Translations under genes and position numbers: made by a program
Shown here: positions 44,733 to 56,974 of the stretch, piece by piece
Layout: every line of letters starts with the position of its first letter
How positions within the stretch are numbered: the first letter of the stretch is position 1
NCBI RefSeq assembly: GCF_016906535.1
Contig: NC_057373.1
Span: 1,674,001-1,738,000, forward strand
Reading direction: 5' to 3'
DNA from: Rhizoctonia solani
Taxonomy: Eukaryota; Basidiomycota; Agaricomycetes; Cantharellales; Ceratobasidiaceae
Length of the DNA: 64,000 bases
The notes under the pieces: generated by a model
What the model was told of the DNA's origin: nothing
The model's database searches: none
Seen by the model: only the letters and a program-made list of their open reading frames with translations

Positions 44733-47284
44733 ATGGAGGCCATCTCGCTGCCTAGTAAAGTCACTCCGCGCATGCTCAAGCGCAAGCACAGCGCAGTAAC
44801 CAGCACATCTAGGAAAAAGAATAAACTCGGCTCTGCTCATGAAGATGTCTCAAACTATGGCTCGGATACAGAGGATGACGGCCTGGCATGGCGCCCCGTC
44901 TCTCGCCCAGCCGGTGCAATGCTTGGAGGCGGTCTAGATGAGGATGGTGGGCTGCTTACTATCGAGGAAATAGAAGATGTCGATGTCGAATATGTGGACA
45001 CTGAGGCAGGGGGGCGTATTGCAAAACTCAAAGTAAAGATTTTTATTTATTTATTACGAGGGTGGTACTCATTCCTACAGAAACGGGGGCGAAGCTCTGG
45101 TAAAAGGCAGACAAACGACTCTACAAAGCCCTCGAAGACGACCCTATTTCTACGAATGTAACATTTGACCAGTCGCTTCTTCCGGAATGGGCCTCGATGT
45201 CGCTTCATCCCATAATATCGCACAGTCTCCTCGAGTTATCATTCACCAATCCTACCCCGATCCAAAAATCTGCTCTTCCATTCGCACAGCAAGGCCGTGA
45301 CGTCGTAGGAGTGGCAGAAACTGGCTCAGGGAAAACTTTGGCGTATTCTCTCCCCATCTTGCAATACATTCTGTCCAACCCGACTTCAAATTCTAGCAGG
45401 AAACTTGCAGCTTTGATTCTGGCCCCAACTCGTGAATTGGCACTTCAAGTATGCGAGCATCTCAAGAAGGTTATTAGCGCAGGAGCTAGCTCATCCAATG
45501 GAGGGGTGCCTCGGGTCAGCATTGCTGCGATTGTGGGAGGCCTGAGCGTACAAAAACAACGGCGAATACTCGAACGAGGAGCTGATATTATAGTGGCAAC
45601 CCCCGGTCGTTTGTGGGATGTTTTGGGAGAGGTATTTTCCGTGTATCTGCTGGCTGAACGAGCAGGTACTAAGTTTTCTGGGTAGAACAACACACTCGCT
45701 CGTCAGATTCGTAGCGTGCAGTTCCTGGTATTGGATGAAGCGGACCGTATGGTAGAGGAGGCCACTTTCAAGAGTTGGATAACATTGTCAAGCTCACCGT
45801 ACGACGAAAGGAACCGTAAGCATTGCCTAAATTAAAGCCCAGTAGATTCTGATCCTGAGATGAACTGCTATAGGGAAGAGCAAGACGAGATGGCGGGTGA
45901 CCCCGTTTTCGCCGAAGCGACAGCTGCAACAGTAGATTCCGCCCCAGCAAATACTGAAATGCAGACATTTGTATTCTCGGCTACTATGAGCAAAGAGCTT
46001 CAAATAAATTTATCTCGTCGGTCGACAAAGCGAAAGAATAAAGATCAGAAAGGCTCGACCCTGGGTGCGTTGAGACCTTATTTTGACAAATAGATTCAAG
46101 TATTAATTAACTTTACAGACGATCTACTCATGAAACTGGATTTCCGAGATCCCAACCCAGCCATCGTTGACTTGAGCCCAGAATATGGGAAAGTTTCAAC
46201 CCTTACTGAGAGTCGTATTGAATGCGTATCTGGAGACAAAGTAAGCCTAGTTTAGTTACCTACACTTGTCATTATTCTTATCATTTAACGCCCAGGACTT
46301 CTATCTATACTATTTCCTACTCCGCTATCCTGGACGTTCTCTCGTTTTCGTTAGCTCCATAGATGGGATCAGACGCCTCACACCCATTATGGAACAACTT
46401 CAACTCAAAGTCTTTCCGCTCCACTCGCAACTCCAGCAACGTCAGAGATTAAAAAACCTTGACAGGTGAGGGATTCCTTACAAGATATAATCTCCGGAAT
46501 TATTCACTTTCAGTCTGCTCCAAGGTTCAAATCGACCCCCTCTGCCGTCTTAATTGCCACCGATGTAGCCGCACGTGGTCTCGACATACCATCTGTTGAT
46601 CATGTTATTCATTACCAACTACCACGTACGGCAGACGCCTATGTTCATCGGAACGGGCGTACGGCTCGTGCTCAGCGAGAAGGTTTTAGTCTACTGTTGA
46701 TTGCCCCAAATGAGAGAGGGATTATGAAGGGATTGATGGAGAGCTTGAAGCGTGGTAAGTGATATTTGTCTTCTGGGAGTGTATTCGATTTAGTCTATTC
46801 CCATCTTTAGCGGAGCCTATTGTGGAACTGCCCATCGAACACGATATCTTAGATAGACTCAAGCATCGTGTTCAGCTTGCAAGGCAGATTGATGCTGCTC
46901 AGCACAAGGTCAAGAAGGACAACCACGAAAAGAACTGGCTAAAAGAGACGGCGGAAGCACTAGAAATCGAGTTGGATTCAGATATTGAGTAAGTCCATTT
47001 ACCACAACTTGGTTTGTTCCGCTATAACGTGACCGTTCCTAACCTGCAGAGCGCATAATGAGAAGTCTCATCAAGCCAAGAAAAACTTTGCCAAGGTGCA
47101 AAAACTCAAGCTGGAGCTGAAAGAACTACTCTCGGAGCCGCTGGTTGCAAGGGGGATCTCTCGGCGGTATATAACATCCGGAAGCCGGTCGATTGCCGAC
47201 GACCTCGTGAATGCACGCAATCATAAGAAGATGCTCGGCGTGCCTAACGTATCTGCGGGAGAAGATGTGGTTGTATCCAAATAA
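44733..47284 (+). CDS. MAK5: DEAD-box RNA helicase Mak5 (60S ribosome biogenesis)
   Basis: Nucleolar ATP-dependent RNA helicase needed for large-subunit assembly. The ATG at 44733 gives [20 protein letters not shown]; an in-frame ATG at 44637 would add 32 residues. [11 protein letters not shown] is the Mak5 N-terminal signature. [20 protein letters not shown] is the Q motif. Motif I is AETGSGKT (45316-45339), followed by [18 protein letters not shown] and [10 protein letters not shown] (motif II, 45730-45757). FVFSATMS is motif [23 protein letters not shown] motif V and [13 protein letters not shown] motif VI (46635-46680). The C-terminus is basic and helical ([20 protein letters not shown]). 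Stop 47282-47284. About seven introns; the first must end near 45104 to keep [13 protein letters not shown] in frame. Confidence 0.92.
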
Positions 47285-47676
47285 TTCGTACATATAACTA
47301 CACGAATCCTCGACAGTGTTTAATATTATGCTGCTGCGGTTCCATGTGCACCCGAAACACGACTATGCGCGTTATCTAGTGACCTATGCGTGTATATATG
47401 CGCCTCGCGGCACCAACTGAGGAAGAAATTACCTAATATAGTCAGGGATTGTTTGGATCTATTTTTCGCGTGTCGCGGCATGAAAACTCGTTCGATGCAA
47501 AAAGATATTTACCGACTGGACCATTTAATCCGCGTGTGAGGCCATCCAGGTTCCTTACCCCCTTCCACCACCATCCTCCTTACCCTTCACCTCTTGTACT
47601 TTTTATCTTCTCCACTTAAGTGAGTATTTTGTCGACTCCAAATGAGTTATTGCTAACTAACTTTTTACAATTAGCA
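47285..47676. promoter_or_regulatory. Intergenic, erg6 promoter
   Basis: Contains a CT-rich stretch (47545-47620) typical of fungal promoters near transcription start, then a likely 5'-UTR intron ending tttttacaattag at 47674. Confidence 0.4.
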
Positions 47677-48941
47677 ATGGCCACCACCGAAACTCTCGAT
47701 GACGGACGTGTCAAGTCGCGCGTCGCCAACTACACTGCCTTTTGGGACAACGACTCGGCCAAGGATGGAGATGCTCACAAGGACAACCGTCTCGAAAACT
47801 ACAAGGACGTCATCAACGGTGCGGCATTTTTTCCGCTTTGGTAATTGCCTATTTTGCTCAGACGACAACATATAGGCTACTATGACGGAGCTACTGAGCT
47901 CTACGAGTATGGCTGGGCCCAAAGCTTCCACTTTTCCCGCTTCTACAGGGGCGAAGCTTTTTTGCAATCGGTTGGCCCAAGTCTAGATCTGATGCCCAGT
48001 AATTGTTTTACTAATTCATCTATATCTTAGCTGGCCCGTCATGAGCACTACCTTGCTTCCATGATGAACCTCAAGCCCGGTATGCGTGTCCTCGATGTCG
48101 GATGTGGTGTCGGTGGTCCAGCACGCGAGATTGCTCGTTTTGCCGACGTTAACATCACCGGTCTCAACAACAACGACTTCCAGATCGGGCGTGCTCGTAA
48201 ATACACTGAGAAGGCTGGGTTGTCGGACCAAGTCCAGTTTGTCAAGGGCGACTTTATGAAGCTCAGTGAGCAATTTGGAGAAAACACCTTCGATGCAGGT
48301 AAGCCCCTATTATCTAAACATCGCACCATGTAGACTAAACGTGGCGCATAGTTTATGCCATCGAGGCCACGGTACATGCTCCCACTTGGGAAGGTGTATA
48401 TGGTGAAATCAAAAAGGTCCTCAAGCCCGGAGGAATCGTAAGTGGTTGATTACCTGTGACTGCAATTTTGTCTGACGCTTTCTTCCAGTTCGGTGTCTAT
48501 GAGTGGTGCATGACTGACGCCTGGGATCCCTCTAACCCTGAGCACAAGGACATCGCCCACGGTATTGAAGTTGGCGATGGAATTCCTGAAATGCGCACAA
48601 TTAAGCAAGCCCGTGAAGCTCTCAAGACCGTTGGCTTCGAGATCCTCCACGAAGAAGATTTGGCAGACCGTCCTGACCCTATCCCCTGGTACTACCCTCT
48701 CGAGGGTGACATTTGGAAGGCTCAGACTGCCTGGGACTATATTACCGTTTGGCGCATGTCGTGGAGCGGGAAGATTGTTACCCAGACTACAGTGAGGGTG
48801 CTCGAAGCCTTCGGGCTTGTACCTAAGGGCACCTTTGATGTCGGTGAGGCTCTGAAGAAGGCCGCCGATGCCCTGGTCCGTGGTGGACAGCAAAAACTCT
48901 TTACTCCCATGTATCTTGTGGTTAGCCGCAAGCCAGAGTAA
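47677..48941 (+). CDS. ERG6: Sterol 24-C-methyltransferase Erg6
   Basis: Adds a methyl from S-adenosylmethionine to C24 of zymosterol or lanosterol in ergosterol synthesis, on ER or lipid droplets. The ATG at 47677 gives [38 protein letters not shown] (47902-47955) is the conserved sterol-binding region [18 protein letters not shown] (48091-48141) is SAM motif I, with [10 protein letters not shown] (48355-48385) and [13 protein letters not shown] (48490-48530) following. Stop 48939-48941. Four introns of about 50-80 nt. Full length for the family (about 340 residues) with all motifs intact. It lies on the same strand between mak5 and rad52. Confidence 0.96.
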
Positions 48942-49224
48942 ACGTCATTGTCCCGTTGTATTATTTATCCGCTGGGATTATACCTGTATCCGCTCTGGGA
49001 TGTTTGCTAGACTAGTATGTTTTGCTTAATATTAATATTTTGTTTCTCTGAAAATCGTCAGTCTTGGAAACCTATTCACAAATTGCCAAACTTGATGATG
49101 TAACTTAATCGCAAGTCATGTGACTGATCGCGTCTGCTCTCTACCAGCAAGCCACCATTGATTCTCTGCCCAGAGCACGCAGTTTGAATTATTTCTTGTC
49201 ACCTCACTTCTTGGTAGAGCCACT
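48942..49224. other. Intergenic, erg6 3' flank and rad52 promoter
   Basis: 283 bp. AT-rich 3' flank at 49010-49050, no gene seen. Confidence 0.4.
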
Positions 49225-50985
49225 ATGGAGGAAAATATGTCTATGAACCATGTTCTTTCTGCACACCTGCTTGATAGCTTTGACCATAGTCGTCGGGCAT
49301 CAGCCCCGCCATTTGGTGGACACGGACAGGCTGGCCATGGCTCTTCAACGCAACTTGGGTTTTTCCCTATGACACACGGAAGCTACTCCCAAATGTCTAT
49401 GATGAGCAACAATAGCCTTTCGGTGGAGCAGCTTGCCCAGATGCAAGCAAAGCTCAACAAAAAACTTGGGCCGGAGTACGTGGCTATCTCATTATCGTGG
49501 CGCAGCCTTCACCTCAATATTTATGCAGATTTATATCCCAACGCCCCGGCCCAGGAGGAGGCGAGTAAATAATTCATCTAAAGTGCAATCTTTTGACAGA
49601 CCGATATTTTGATAGGTCCCAAGCTCACGTATGCAGAAGGTTGGAAGATTATCAACCTTGCCAACGAAGTTTTTGGATTCAACGGCTGGTCATCCTCGGT
49701 CCTGTCAATTACTACAGATTATGTGCGTTCAGTTTTTAGCCATTGGTCGCATGTATTCGTGCATATTTACACCTGTTTACTACTCAGATCGACCAAAATC
49801 CGGAAACGCATCGGTACAATGTTGGAGTCTCCGCTCTTGTTCGGGTTACCCTTCGTGATGGCGCTTTTCATGAAGACGTTGGATTCGGCGCTCTGGAAAA
49901 CTCAAGGGGAAAAGGCGCTGCGCTAGACAAGGTGTGATTTCTCAAAAGTCATAGCATGATGATCCAGACTGACTTGGGGTTGAAGTGCAAAAAAGAGGCA
50001 GTAACTGATGCGATCAAGCGAACCTTGCGCAACTTTGGTAATGTTTTAGGTAACTGTCTGTACGATAAACAGTACGTGTCAGAAATAGCAAAGGTTAAGG
50101 CGCCGGTGGTAAGTTTAGTCATATTCACCCCTATCCATTGAATTAAGAGTCGTCTACTAGGTCAAGCTCGACCAAGAGTCTCTTCATCGTCGACCTGACC
50201 TTGCCGGGCCGGTACCAAATATGCCTCCTCCGCGCGAATCTACACCTCAGTCCACGACCTCTTTCGCACGAAATTTGCCTCCTCGTCCTCTCGGAAATCC
50301 CTCTCCACTTGCGACATCGACCCCCGTTACTAACCGCACCCTTGGAAATGAATTACCTACTCCGGACACCTCACTTGTTGGTCCTCCAGCTATCGCTCAA
50401 TCTGTTCAGCCTGCCCAGCCTGCGCCTCAAACCAAGGTTTCTCGTAACATCAATCCTCAACCCCCTCGTAGCGCTAGCCCAATAACTCGGCCTACTCATC
50501 CTCCGAACACGGACAATAGCAATACCCGTGTGACTCCGCCAGTTTCAGAGGTAAATCCCGAAGATCCAGCCCCACCAGCCCCAGTGGAGCCTACTTCAGG
50601 CCAGGCCTTATTTGACATACGGCTTGTGGGAGAGTTGCCTGAAGATGGGAGCGTGTACGGTGGTTCGGAGGACGATGCCTTCTTCGACAATATTTTACCA
50701 GGTGAACTTGATATAGAAGTCCCTGATGTTCCGCCCGTGCCTCCTCGCAGTGCGAGACCCCAGATTTCTAAACCAGATTCTCGTGCTTCCCCCACGGCTC
50801 AGGAAGAGCCAAGTAACACATCCGATTCAGTTAGTTCACCTCCTGGTGCGACTAGTAACGGAATCCTGGAAGAATCTGTTACCAAGCGTCCTCGCATTCG
50901 GCTTGCTGACGCTATTCGTGGTGGGGCTCCTGGCACCGGTGGGTCTGGGCCAGGTGTGGGTCAGAAACGTCAGCGAACCAATTGA
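49225..50985 (+). CDS. RAD52: DNA repair protein Rad52
   Basis: Recombination mediator that anneals single strands and loads Rad51. The ATG at 49225 gives [20 protein letters not shown], a non-conserved leader. The Rad52/22 domain follows: [42 protein letters not shown] (49622-49680), [47 protein letters not shown] and [19 protein letters not shown] (49987-50043). The remainder is Ser/Pro-rich, as expected, ending KQRTN at stop 50983-50985. Introns near 49476-49525, 49561-49615, 49721-49789 and others. The one at 49561-49615 begins GCGAGT and not GT, and only this junction gives the conserved [14 protein letters not shown]. Confidence 0.95.
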
Positions 50986-53700
50986 CTTTGGCACGAAGGA
51001 ATGCATGTGGGCACAAAGGTTATTTTCCCACTAAAATAGACAGATATGGATCAAGTGATACCCCGCATTCCGATGCACGAATCTTCTGGATGTCTTTTGG
51101 GAGGAATGCGCCAATTATGTGTATACGGTTGACTAATGATAAGGCCTTAATTTCAAGGCACACTCTCTGCGAAATCGGATAACTGGCCGACTATAGCAAA
51201 CCACTATTCGGCCAACTGACGCATGAACAGGGCTAATTCCCTTGGTTAAATTGATAAAAGCACCCTCAATGACCGTGTATTGTCAGAAAAAGCGAGTATC
51301 TAGAGGGTCTGCTGTAGAACATCGTATCGTCCTTATTCATACAAGGGTGCTGTGGTTGCGCCTACATCCATCCATCGTAGAAGTCCCTTTTACATTCTGA
51401 CTTAACAGGAAATGATCCTTGTGACGGAGCAATTTGTATTAGCTACAACGAAGTAATAGGACCTTGGTAAATTCAATGTGGCTTTAAGCATAAAAAGCGA
51501 CAATGGCTAGCTTCTGCACGCAAGAGTCCCGATGGTCAGCTGTATATCACAAGTCTCGTGCCATGCAATTAGCAAAAAGACTTCGATCGTGGGCTCCGAA
51601 GTTTTAATTCACAATAATATCAATCACGCCTGAGCAGATATATAAACAAGCAGCAACTTATCTTTCCTACTATTGTATTAAAAGGGCCTATATGCGCTTG
51701 GTTTCGTTGAAAATCCAATTTGCTTCTAGATGGTTATCTTCCTTTGGGTGGCCCCATTTGTCGACCACATTGTCGTAGTTATTTGGAATCGTGCCGTGCC
51801 TTTCACGCGCATGAAAAAGTATGCGCTCCTCAAGGATTGTTAATTCCTGGATTGTGGTGCTTAACGGCATAGTTGCTCTCGATTCCGGAAGGAAATCGCG
51901 TGGAAGCTGGGAGATATACCCCACGGCGGCATAGTTCACTTTCGGCATGGTTGCAATTACCACATACCATCGACACCTTTCTTACACGGGTAGAGCATTT
52001 TTATGTCGAATGCATATGCATAGCCCTGTATGCCCCTCTTTTTTAGGTTCCCTTTGAAGCTTCCGCCCAGTGGCTACGGGCGACTTACCAATTGACAGCT
52101 TTCTATGAATTCAAGCGCAAGTTAAATACATTAGTTGACGAATAAGTATTTTATAACTTAAAGCCATAGACGCTATCACGGTTTATGCTTCGATCAAGAT
52201 AAGACACAAGGTGATGACATGGTCCAGGAGGCCCTGTTCACCTGGAGCTCTAATGCAATCACACAACTGCACGCGCACGTAAGTTTGATGCTTATCAGCC
52301 CCCTTCCTCCGCATATAATGTTATAACTATCAAATATACGAATGATGCAATATTCATGATATCATATAATGAGCGTATACATATGAGCCAAGCATATGGG
52401 CTTCCGCAAGTGTTTGCCGACGATCCCCTGAAGAGCCCTTCAACAAGGGAGAATTATGAATTACATTCTCAAAAAGAGGGCGGGAGGGTGCGGGACAGCG
52501 TCTTTGAAATTGTGAGCGAAATTTCCGATAGTAGACCATATCTGTGAGTTATACATAGGCTCAACGAGTCCCTATACACAGAGCGTCCTTCTCGTCACAA
52601 GTCGAACTTCAGGAAATAGCAGCATTAGTAATCACATCCAAACCACAAATCACAAGAGAAGGACAGGAACTCGGGACGAGTGTTGTACGAACAATAAGAG
52701 CCCAGTCGATATAAACTCTACCCTTACGGTGTATAAACTTAGATGATCGTCAAAATAAGCCGTCAAACTCCACAGTTCAGTAACTTCCATCCACACACCG
52801 AAGAAGGGGTTCATACATACATAGTATTCTTATGAAGATATATATAGCCTGAGGGGATCTTTGTATATCGGCCATATCTGTAAATAGCCTATTGCAATAA
52901 AGCTAAAATATTCTATTCCATTCATCAGCCATACATGTATTGCATCAAGTACGATCTCGTGAGAATTTGGCACGCATAAGCAAGTTCGCTCTTTGGCGCC
53001 CTTCGGCTCCGGCCGTATCATGAAACAGGTTCTGTTGGCTTAAAGCTGAAACACGCTCCAGCCGGCAGCCCAAGGAGCCGATCTACATGCACAGTATGCT
53101 GAACACCAACCGCACAGAAGACAACCAAATTTGTTAAAATTTTGAAATTACATATTAAATTTTCATTAGCTGTGGTGCTATCTATAACTTTGCCCCTAAC
53201 CCCCATAAAGTGGTATAGTACTTGGACCTCGTTGTGCGTTTGATCCAGAATGTCCGCGAGTATTTTGTTCATAATTTATGTTCCGGTAGATGAACCACGA
53301 GAAGAAGAAAAGAGACTAAATAGGTAGTCTGATATTAGGAAACTCTTAAATTCATCTAAGGAACCCTCATCATGAGGTGAAGCTTGATCGGTGGCCGATA
53401 AGCCCATGAAGGGTCGTTGATTCCGGCCATGTAGTAACCTCTAACCTATGTCAATTCACACGATAGTTTTTCAAGTGATAAATCCAACTGGCAGATGACC
53501 ATTAATTGAGGAAACCAAATGCATTTCGGAGGAATTCGTTATGTTCAACTAAATCGGCTTGCGGATTTTGACCCCGTGCGTTTGGCGATCCTGGATGCTT
53601 GGCGATCAAAAACGGCCCTACATAAGTACCTGCTGGGTTTTTGAACTTCATTCGGCACTCACCAACCATCCCAAGTACCCTCTTGTCTAAAGCGCCTAGA
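50986..53700. other. Gene-poor region
   Basis: 2.7 kb with no recognised gene; GC is visibly lower than in the gene-dense parts, with many short A/T tracts. Short frames exist at 51688-51948 (minus, listed apart) and 52383-52547 (plus, 54 codons from ATG, starting MSQAYGLPQVFADDPLKSPS) but neither shows a domain. Confidence 0.4.
51688..51948 (-). CDS. Hypothetical small protein (86 aa)
   Basis: Open frame from an ATG at 51948 (MPKVNYAAVGYISQLPRDFL) to TAG at 51688. The middle (STTIQELTILEERILFHARE) is helical and protein-like, and composition is balanced. I recognise no family. It has no visible intron and sits alone in gene-poor DNA, so it could be a remnant exon or chance. Confidence 0.25.
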   Translation of the reverse strand: MPKVNYAAVGYISQLPRDFLPESRATMPLSTTIQELTILEERILFHARERHGTIPNNYDNVVDKWGHPKEDNHLEANWIFNETKRI

Positions 53701-54299
53701 ATGGAGACCGCTCAACTCAAAGTGGAACCAACTGAACTCAAGCAGAGCTTCAACGACGCAATCGAAGAGCAGGAATTGTCTAATTTGATCAGTGCATATG
53801 TTTTTTCTCATGACAAGTGTTTTGGAAGTAAAGCTGGGAGGAAAGACGACTTGGCCTGGGAGAGTTTATTTGATGCCGCTGGTGTCTCTGAGCTTGGGCC
53901 GTAAGTCTATAACTTCCATGTCAGAGTTCTCAAAAGCTCCTAACGTTTCCACTAGTATTGGGACACACGAGGGTAGAGAAGGGAAGATGGCCTGGGCACA
54001 GCAAGCGTATGTATGCTCAAATTCAACCTCGAACCTATCAACTGACGACAGTATGTAATCTCGGGTGATACGGCTATTATTTCAGCCTAGGAGGACGTGG
54101 CCGAGGATGCCAGATCCGGTTGTTTGACACCAGAGTTCACTTGGATGAATCTGAATCTGACCTGGCTACTGGCTGCTCACACGCAACCATAGATGTATTC
54201 CCTGATGATGAATCCAAGTTGATATCTATAAGAGGAAACTATCGCTGGGTTTTTAAAAAGGTGGATAGCGTCTGGAAAATTACCCACGTTAAACTGTGA
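53701..54299 (+). CDS. SnoaL/NTF2-like small protein
   Basis: Small cone-shaped-fold protein of the SnoaL-like superfamily; members are isomerases, hydrolases or binding proteins, and no activity can be deduced. The ATG at 53701 gives METAQLKVEPTELKQSFNDA, then NLISAYVFSHDKC and DDLAWESLFDAAGVSELGP, the helical start. Exons two and three give IGTHEGREGKMAWAQQA and LGGRGRGCQIRLFDTRVHLD. The end is RGNYRWVFKKVDSVWKITHV, the closing strand pair of the fold. Introns at 53900-53955 and 54008 to about 54087. The stop is TGA 54297-54299 if read through; alternatively a donor at 54296 would extend it to TAA 54387. Isolated between gene-poor stretches. Confidence 0.6.
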
Positions 54300-54387
54300 G
54301 TGTGATTGTTTCACTAAATCCCCGGAGTAATTTTAACCAACAAAACGATAAAATGATAGTTCACAATGCCCGGAGCAGGAGGCATAA

Positions 54388-56440
54388 TGTAGATATACTG
54401 GCTACCGGCAGTTTTCCCCCCATAAATTCGATTAATGATTTCTCAGGATCGTATATACACCCCGCTAAATAGAGCCCATTAAACTGGTGTCAGCGTGAAT
54501 TAGAGCACAGTTGTTGCATTCCTAATTTGCTCACCTACCATCGAGTACTAACAAGGAGCAGCGAGTATTCTAAGTACCGAATAGAAGTATGTATGCGCAT
54601 TCAAACGGGAATGTACAAAGATCAATCAGAAACCCTACTGGTCGACATACATTGTTATCGATATTTGGACCTAATCTTCATAACTTTAACGATCCCTAGC
54701 CGAATTTATCCCCTTGCCATACCTGGTATCCTCAGCTATCCGTTGGACTGTAATATTTAGTCACACTCGAGGGGCACATATTCCAATCGGGGATATATCT
54801 ATCTCAAAGAGTCAGCCTAGGGTATTCTGTTGTTGATGTAACCTTTTCTTTCGCTCTCAAAAGTAGCACCGCATGGGCGACTGGTTGTCATAATTTATTG
54901 TACAACAGCCCTTCTTTTTCCGAATATAGTTGGGATTCCATGTGAAGGATTATGGGTGGCAGACATCGAAGTAGGAGAGGCATACTGAAAGACAACCCCA
55001 CACCAACTGACTGGGTTCGAATGAGAAGTTATTCTATCGCGCGAAGATCCATCAAATGCCTCTTGGTGTTTGGAGCACAACATACGGGTGTTCGAAAAGT
55101 CCAACGGAAAGAGGAGATGACTTTGTACATGGGTGTGCGTACGGAAAACTTACGGCTTACTCGCGCTTTACTGTTAATTATGCAGCTGTCTTTGAGCTAG
55201 GGTCAAAGGCCGGAACTTTTTGGCGCCTAGCGGAACAGCAAAAGCATTTATCCAGCTTGATTAGTTATAGCGCAAGTGAAAAACATTGTTCCGAATGAGC
55301 TTCAGTTTTCCTTTTACTTTCCTGACTTATGATCTTCATAGCGGTTCCAGAGAGTGCGATAGATACCGGACCACGCATCAAATGTGTAAACAAAGAGGCT
55401 TTTTGACCAACCTTCAGATGAGCGCTAGCGCCAATGTGGTGGCTACGACCATGAGTCAACATAGGCTTGACCAGCATGGCCTCTGGGGTCAATCATTGAC
55501 AAGCGGGACTACAACATCCGTTCCACTACCTTCTGTTTTTGATTGAATCAAAGAGCGAGCAGGCGTTGTAATTTCAACATGAGGAATTAAATTTCTGTGA
55601 TTTTCCCTCGATCCTCAAGCCTTGCAAACGACGGTGGCAGCACTGGATTGATGGTACCATGACGTTTTTACACATATATGCCGCACCTGCTTGACAGCAA
55701 ATTACTCTTGGATTAGCCACAATAATAACGGGCGAGTACACAGATCGTGCGCTGTTTTCAAACGAGCATGTTGCACATGACCGTTTGTTCCCCCCCCCCC
55801 CCCGGTTGAGTGGGCTCAACTGTAGGTTATACGAGCGGGGTGCGTGATAGAGACAGAGCTCGAGACACCGCCGCGACCGAGGTTCCGTTTTTCCTCATGC
55901 GCACCGAAACATCTCAGCACACGTAGTACAGAGACCCATCTTGAACCAATACATATGCGAGTGAACGGGTACCACAGCACTTTCAAAAGCTACATGCAAC
56001 TACTCGATGTGTATGATCGCCTTATCTATTGATCGACATAGTGTGATCTTTATGCAAAGAGGTGCTATACATACATGTTATCATCCAATACACGTTTGGA
56101 TCATCCTCCTATAGATTCCAGGGACTTGAAAACAAACGGGCGCCTCTCGATCGCACCCCTAATATACCCCATGATTGCGGGGCTGACAGCTGACGAGCAT
56201 ATTTGGGCCAAAGATTACGGACGGGGCATATCTGCATCCAAACAGCAATCGCCCCAAGGGAAATGGGCTCAGTCGAGATGGATGAGCATGCACAACCTGT
56301 GCTTAAGGCCCTGCGCGCAATGTTAGTTCCCTGCACCGTTTGTTTCTTCCCTTGCTCGTATCACCCCTGATTTTAAGGACAAACCCAGTTATTGGGTAAA
56401 GGCTTTCTTGCCCCTTCGATATTCACCTGTGTTTTCTGGA
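54388..56440. other. Gene-poor region with unassigned frames
   Basis: About 2 kb. Plus-strand frames at 54952-55200, 55056-55298 and 55286-55546 overlap and might be exons of an unrecognised gene, for example YAAVFELGSKAGTFWRLAEQ near 55180-55240, but no consistent splicing or family was found. A C14 tract lies at 55790-55803. Confidence 0.35.
55790..55803. repeat. Poly-C tract (14)
   Basis: Fourteen consecutive C, the longest homopolymer seen here, 640 bp upstream of small-family copy A and in the same sense. Confidence 0.9.
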
Positions 56441-56974
56441 ATGTCTCCGCCTATCGTCTTGTGTGCGCTGAAAACGGCACCGAGAAAACAGCGTGCTTGG
56501 GACGTGGTTCACGTATCCGAGGCCTCACCCATGCCTATTTATTACGAAGGCCATGGTGAGTTGCGGGGAGTTGATGCATCAAGGCCGATTTCTCTAAAAG
56601 GCGCATTTGTATTATCGCGTAGATATCGTGATTGTACAGGTTTCTCCGGAATCTATCACAGGACAATACACATTCGATATGCGTAGTAAATACCAGTCCC
56701 GAAAAGCCTTGCAAGCGGCACGCATACAGTTAATACATGAGATTAAGAAGGACCGTTACAACATGTTGCTGGGTGAAGCGTAGGTGTCCAAACGTTCCTG
56801 AATTGTCTTATGTCATCTAATGTACAGGCATATGCTAACAGGTGGAGACTAACTCATCTACGAAAGGGACCACTGTTGCGGATCGTAGTTGTGTATTCGG
56901 GTAGGCCTGCAGTTGCGCTTGGGGACGTAATTCATAGAACACCACCATTTGTTGACCTCTTCGGGGCCGAGTAA
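56441..56974 (+). CDS. Small uncharacterised protein, family copy A
   Basis: About 130 residues over three exons. The ATG at 56441 gives MSPPIVLCALKTAPRKQRAW, then DVVHVSEASPMPIYYEGH. Introns at about 56562-56620 and 56778-56841 split the rest, which reads DIVIVQVSPESITGQYTFDM, RSKYQSRKALQAARIQLIHE, IKKDRYNMLLGEAWRLTHLR and VVVYSGRPAVALGDVIHR, ending PPFVDLFGAE at TAA 56972-56974. It is clearly homologous to the minus-strand gene at 61707-62313, with the same two downstream intron positions. The frame is intact and splice sites are canonical, so it is probably functional. No domain name is known to me. The mix of basic helix and short strands suggests a small alpha/beta fold; no signal peptide. 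Function unknown. Confidence 0.65.

Noticed and set aside
55011..55026. tRNA-like T-loop motif GGTTCGAAT
   Set aside because: Flanking bases do not form a T-stem, and no acceptor or anticodon arm is present.
56441..56974. Velvet-domain protein
   Set aside because: The proline-rich PPI-V-L start was reminiscent, but the conserved velvet motifs are absent and the protein is too short.
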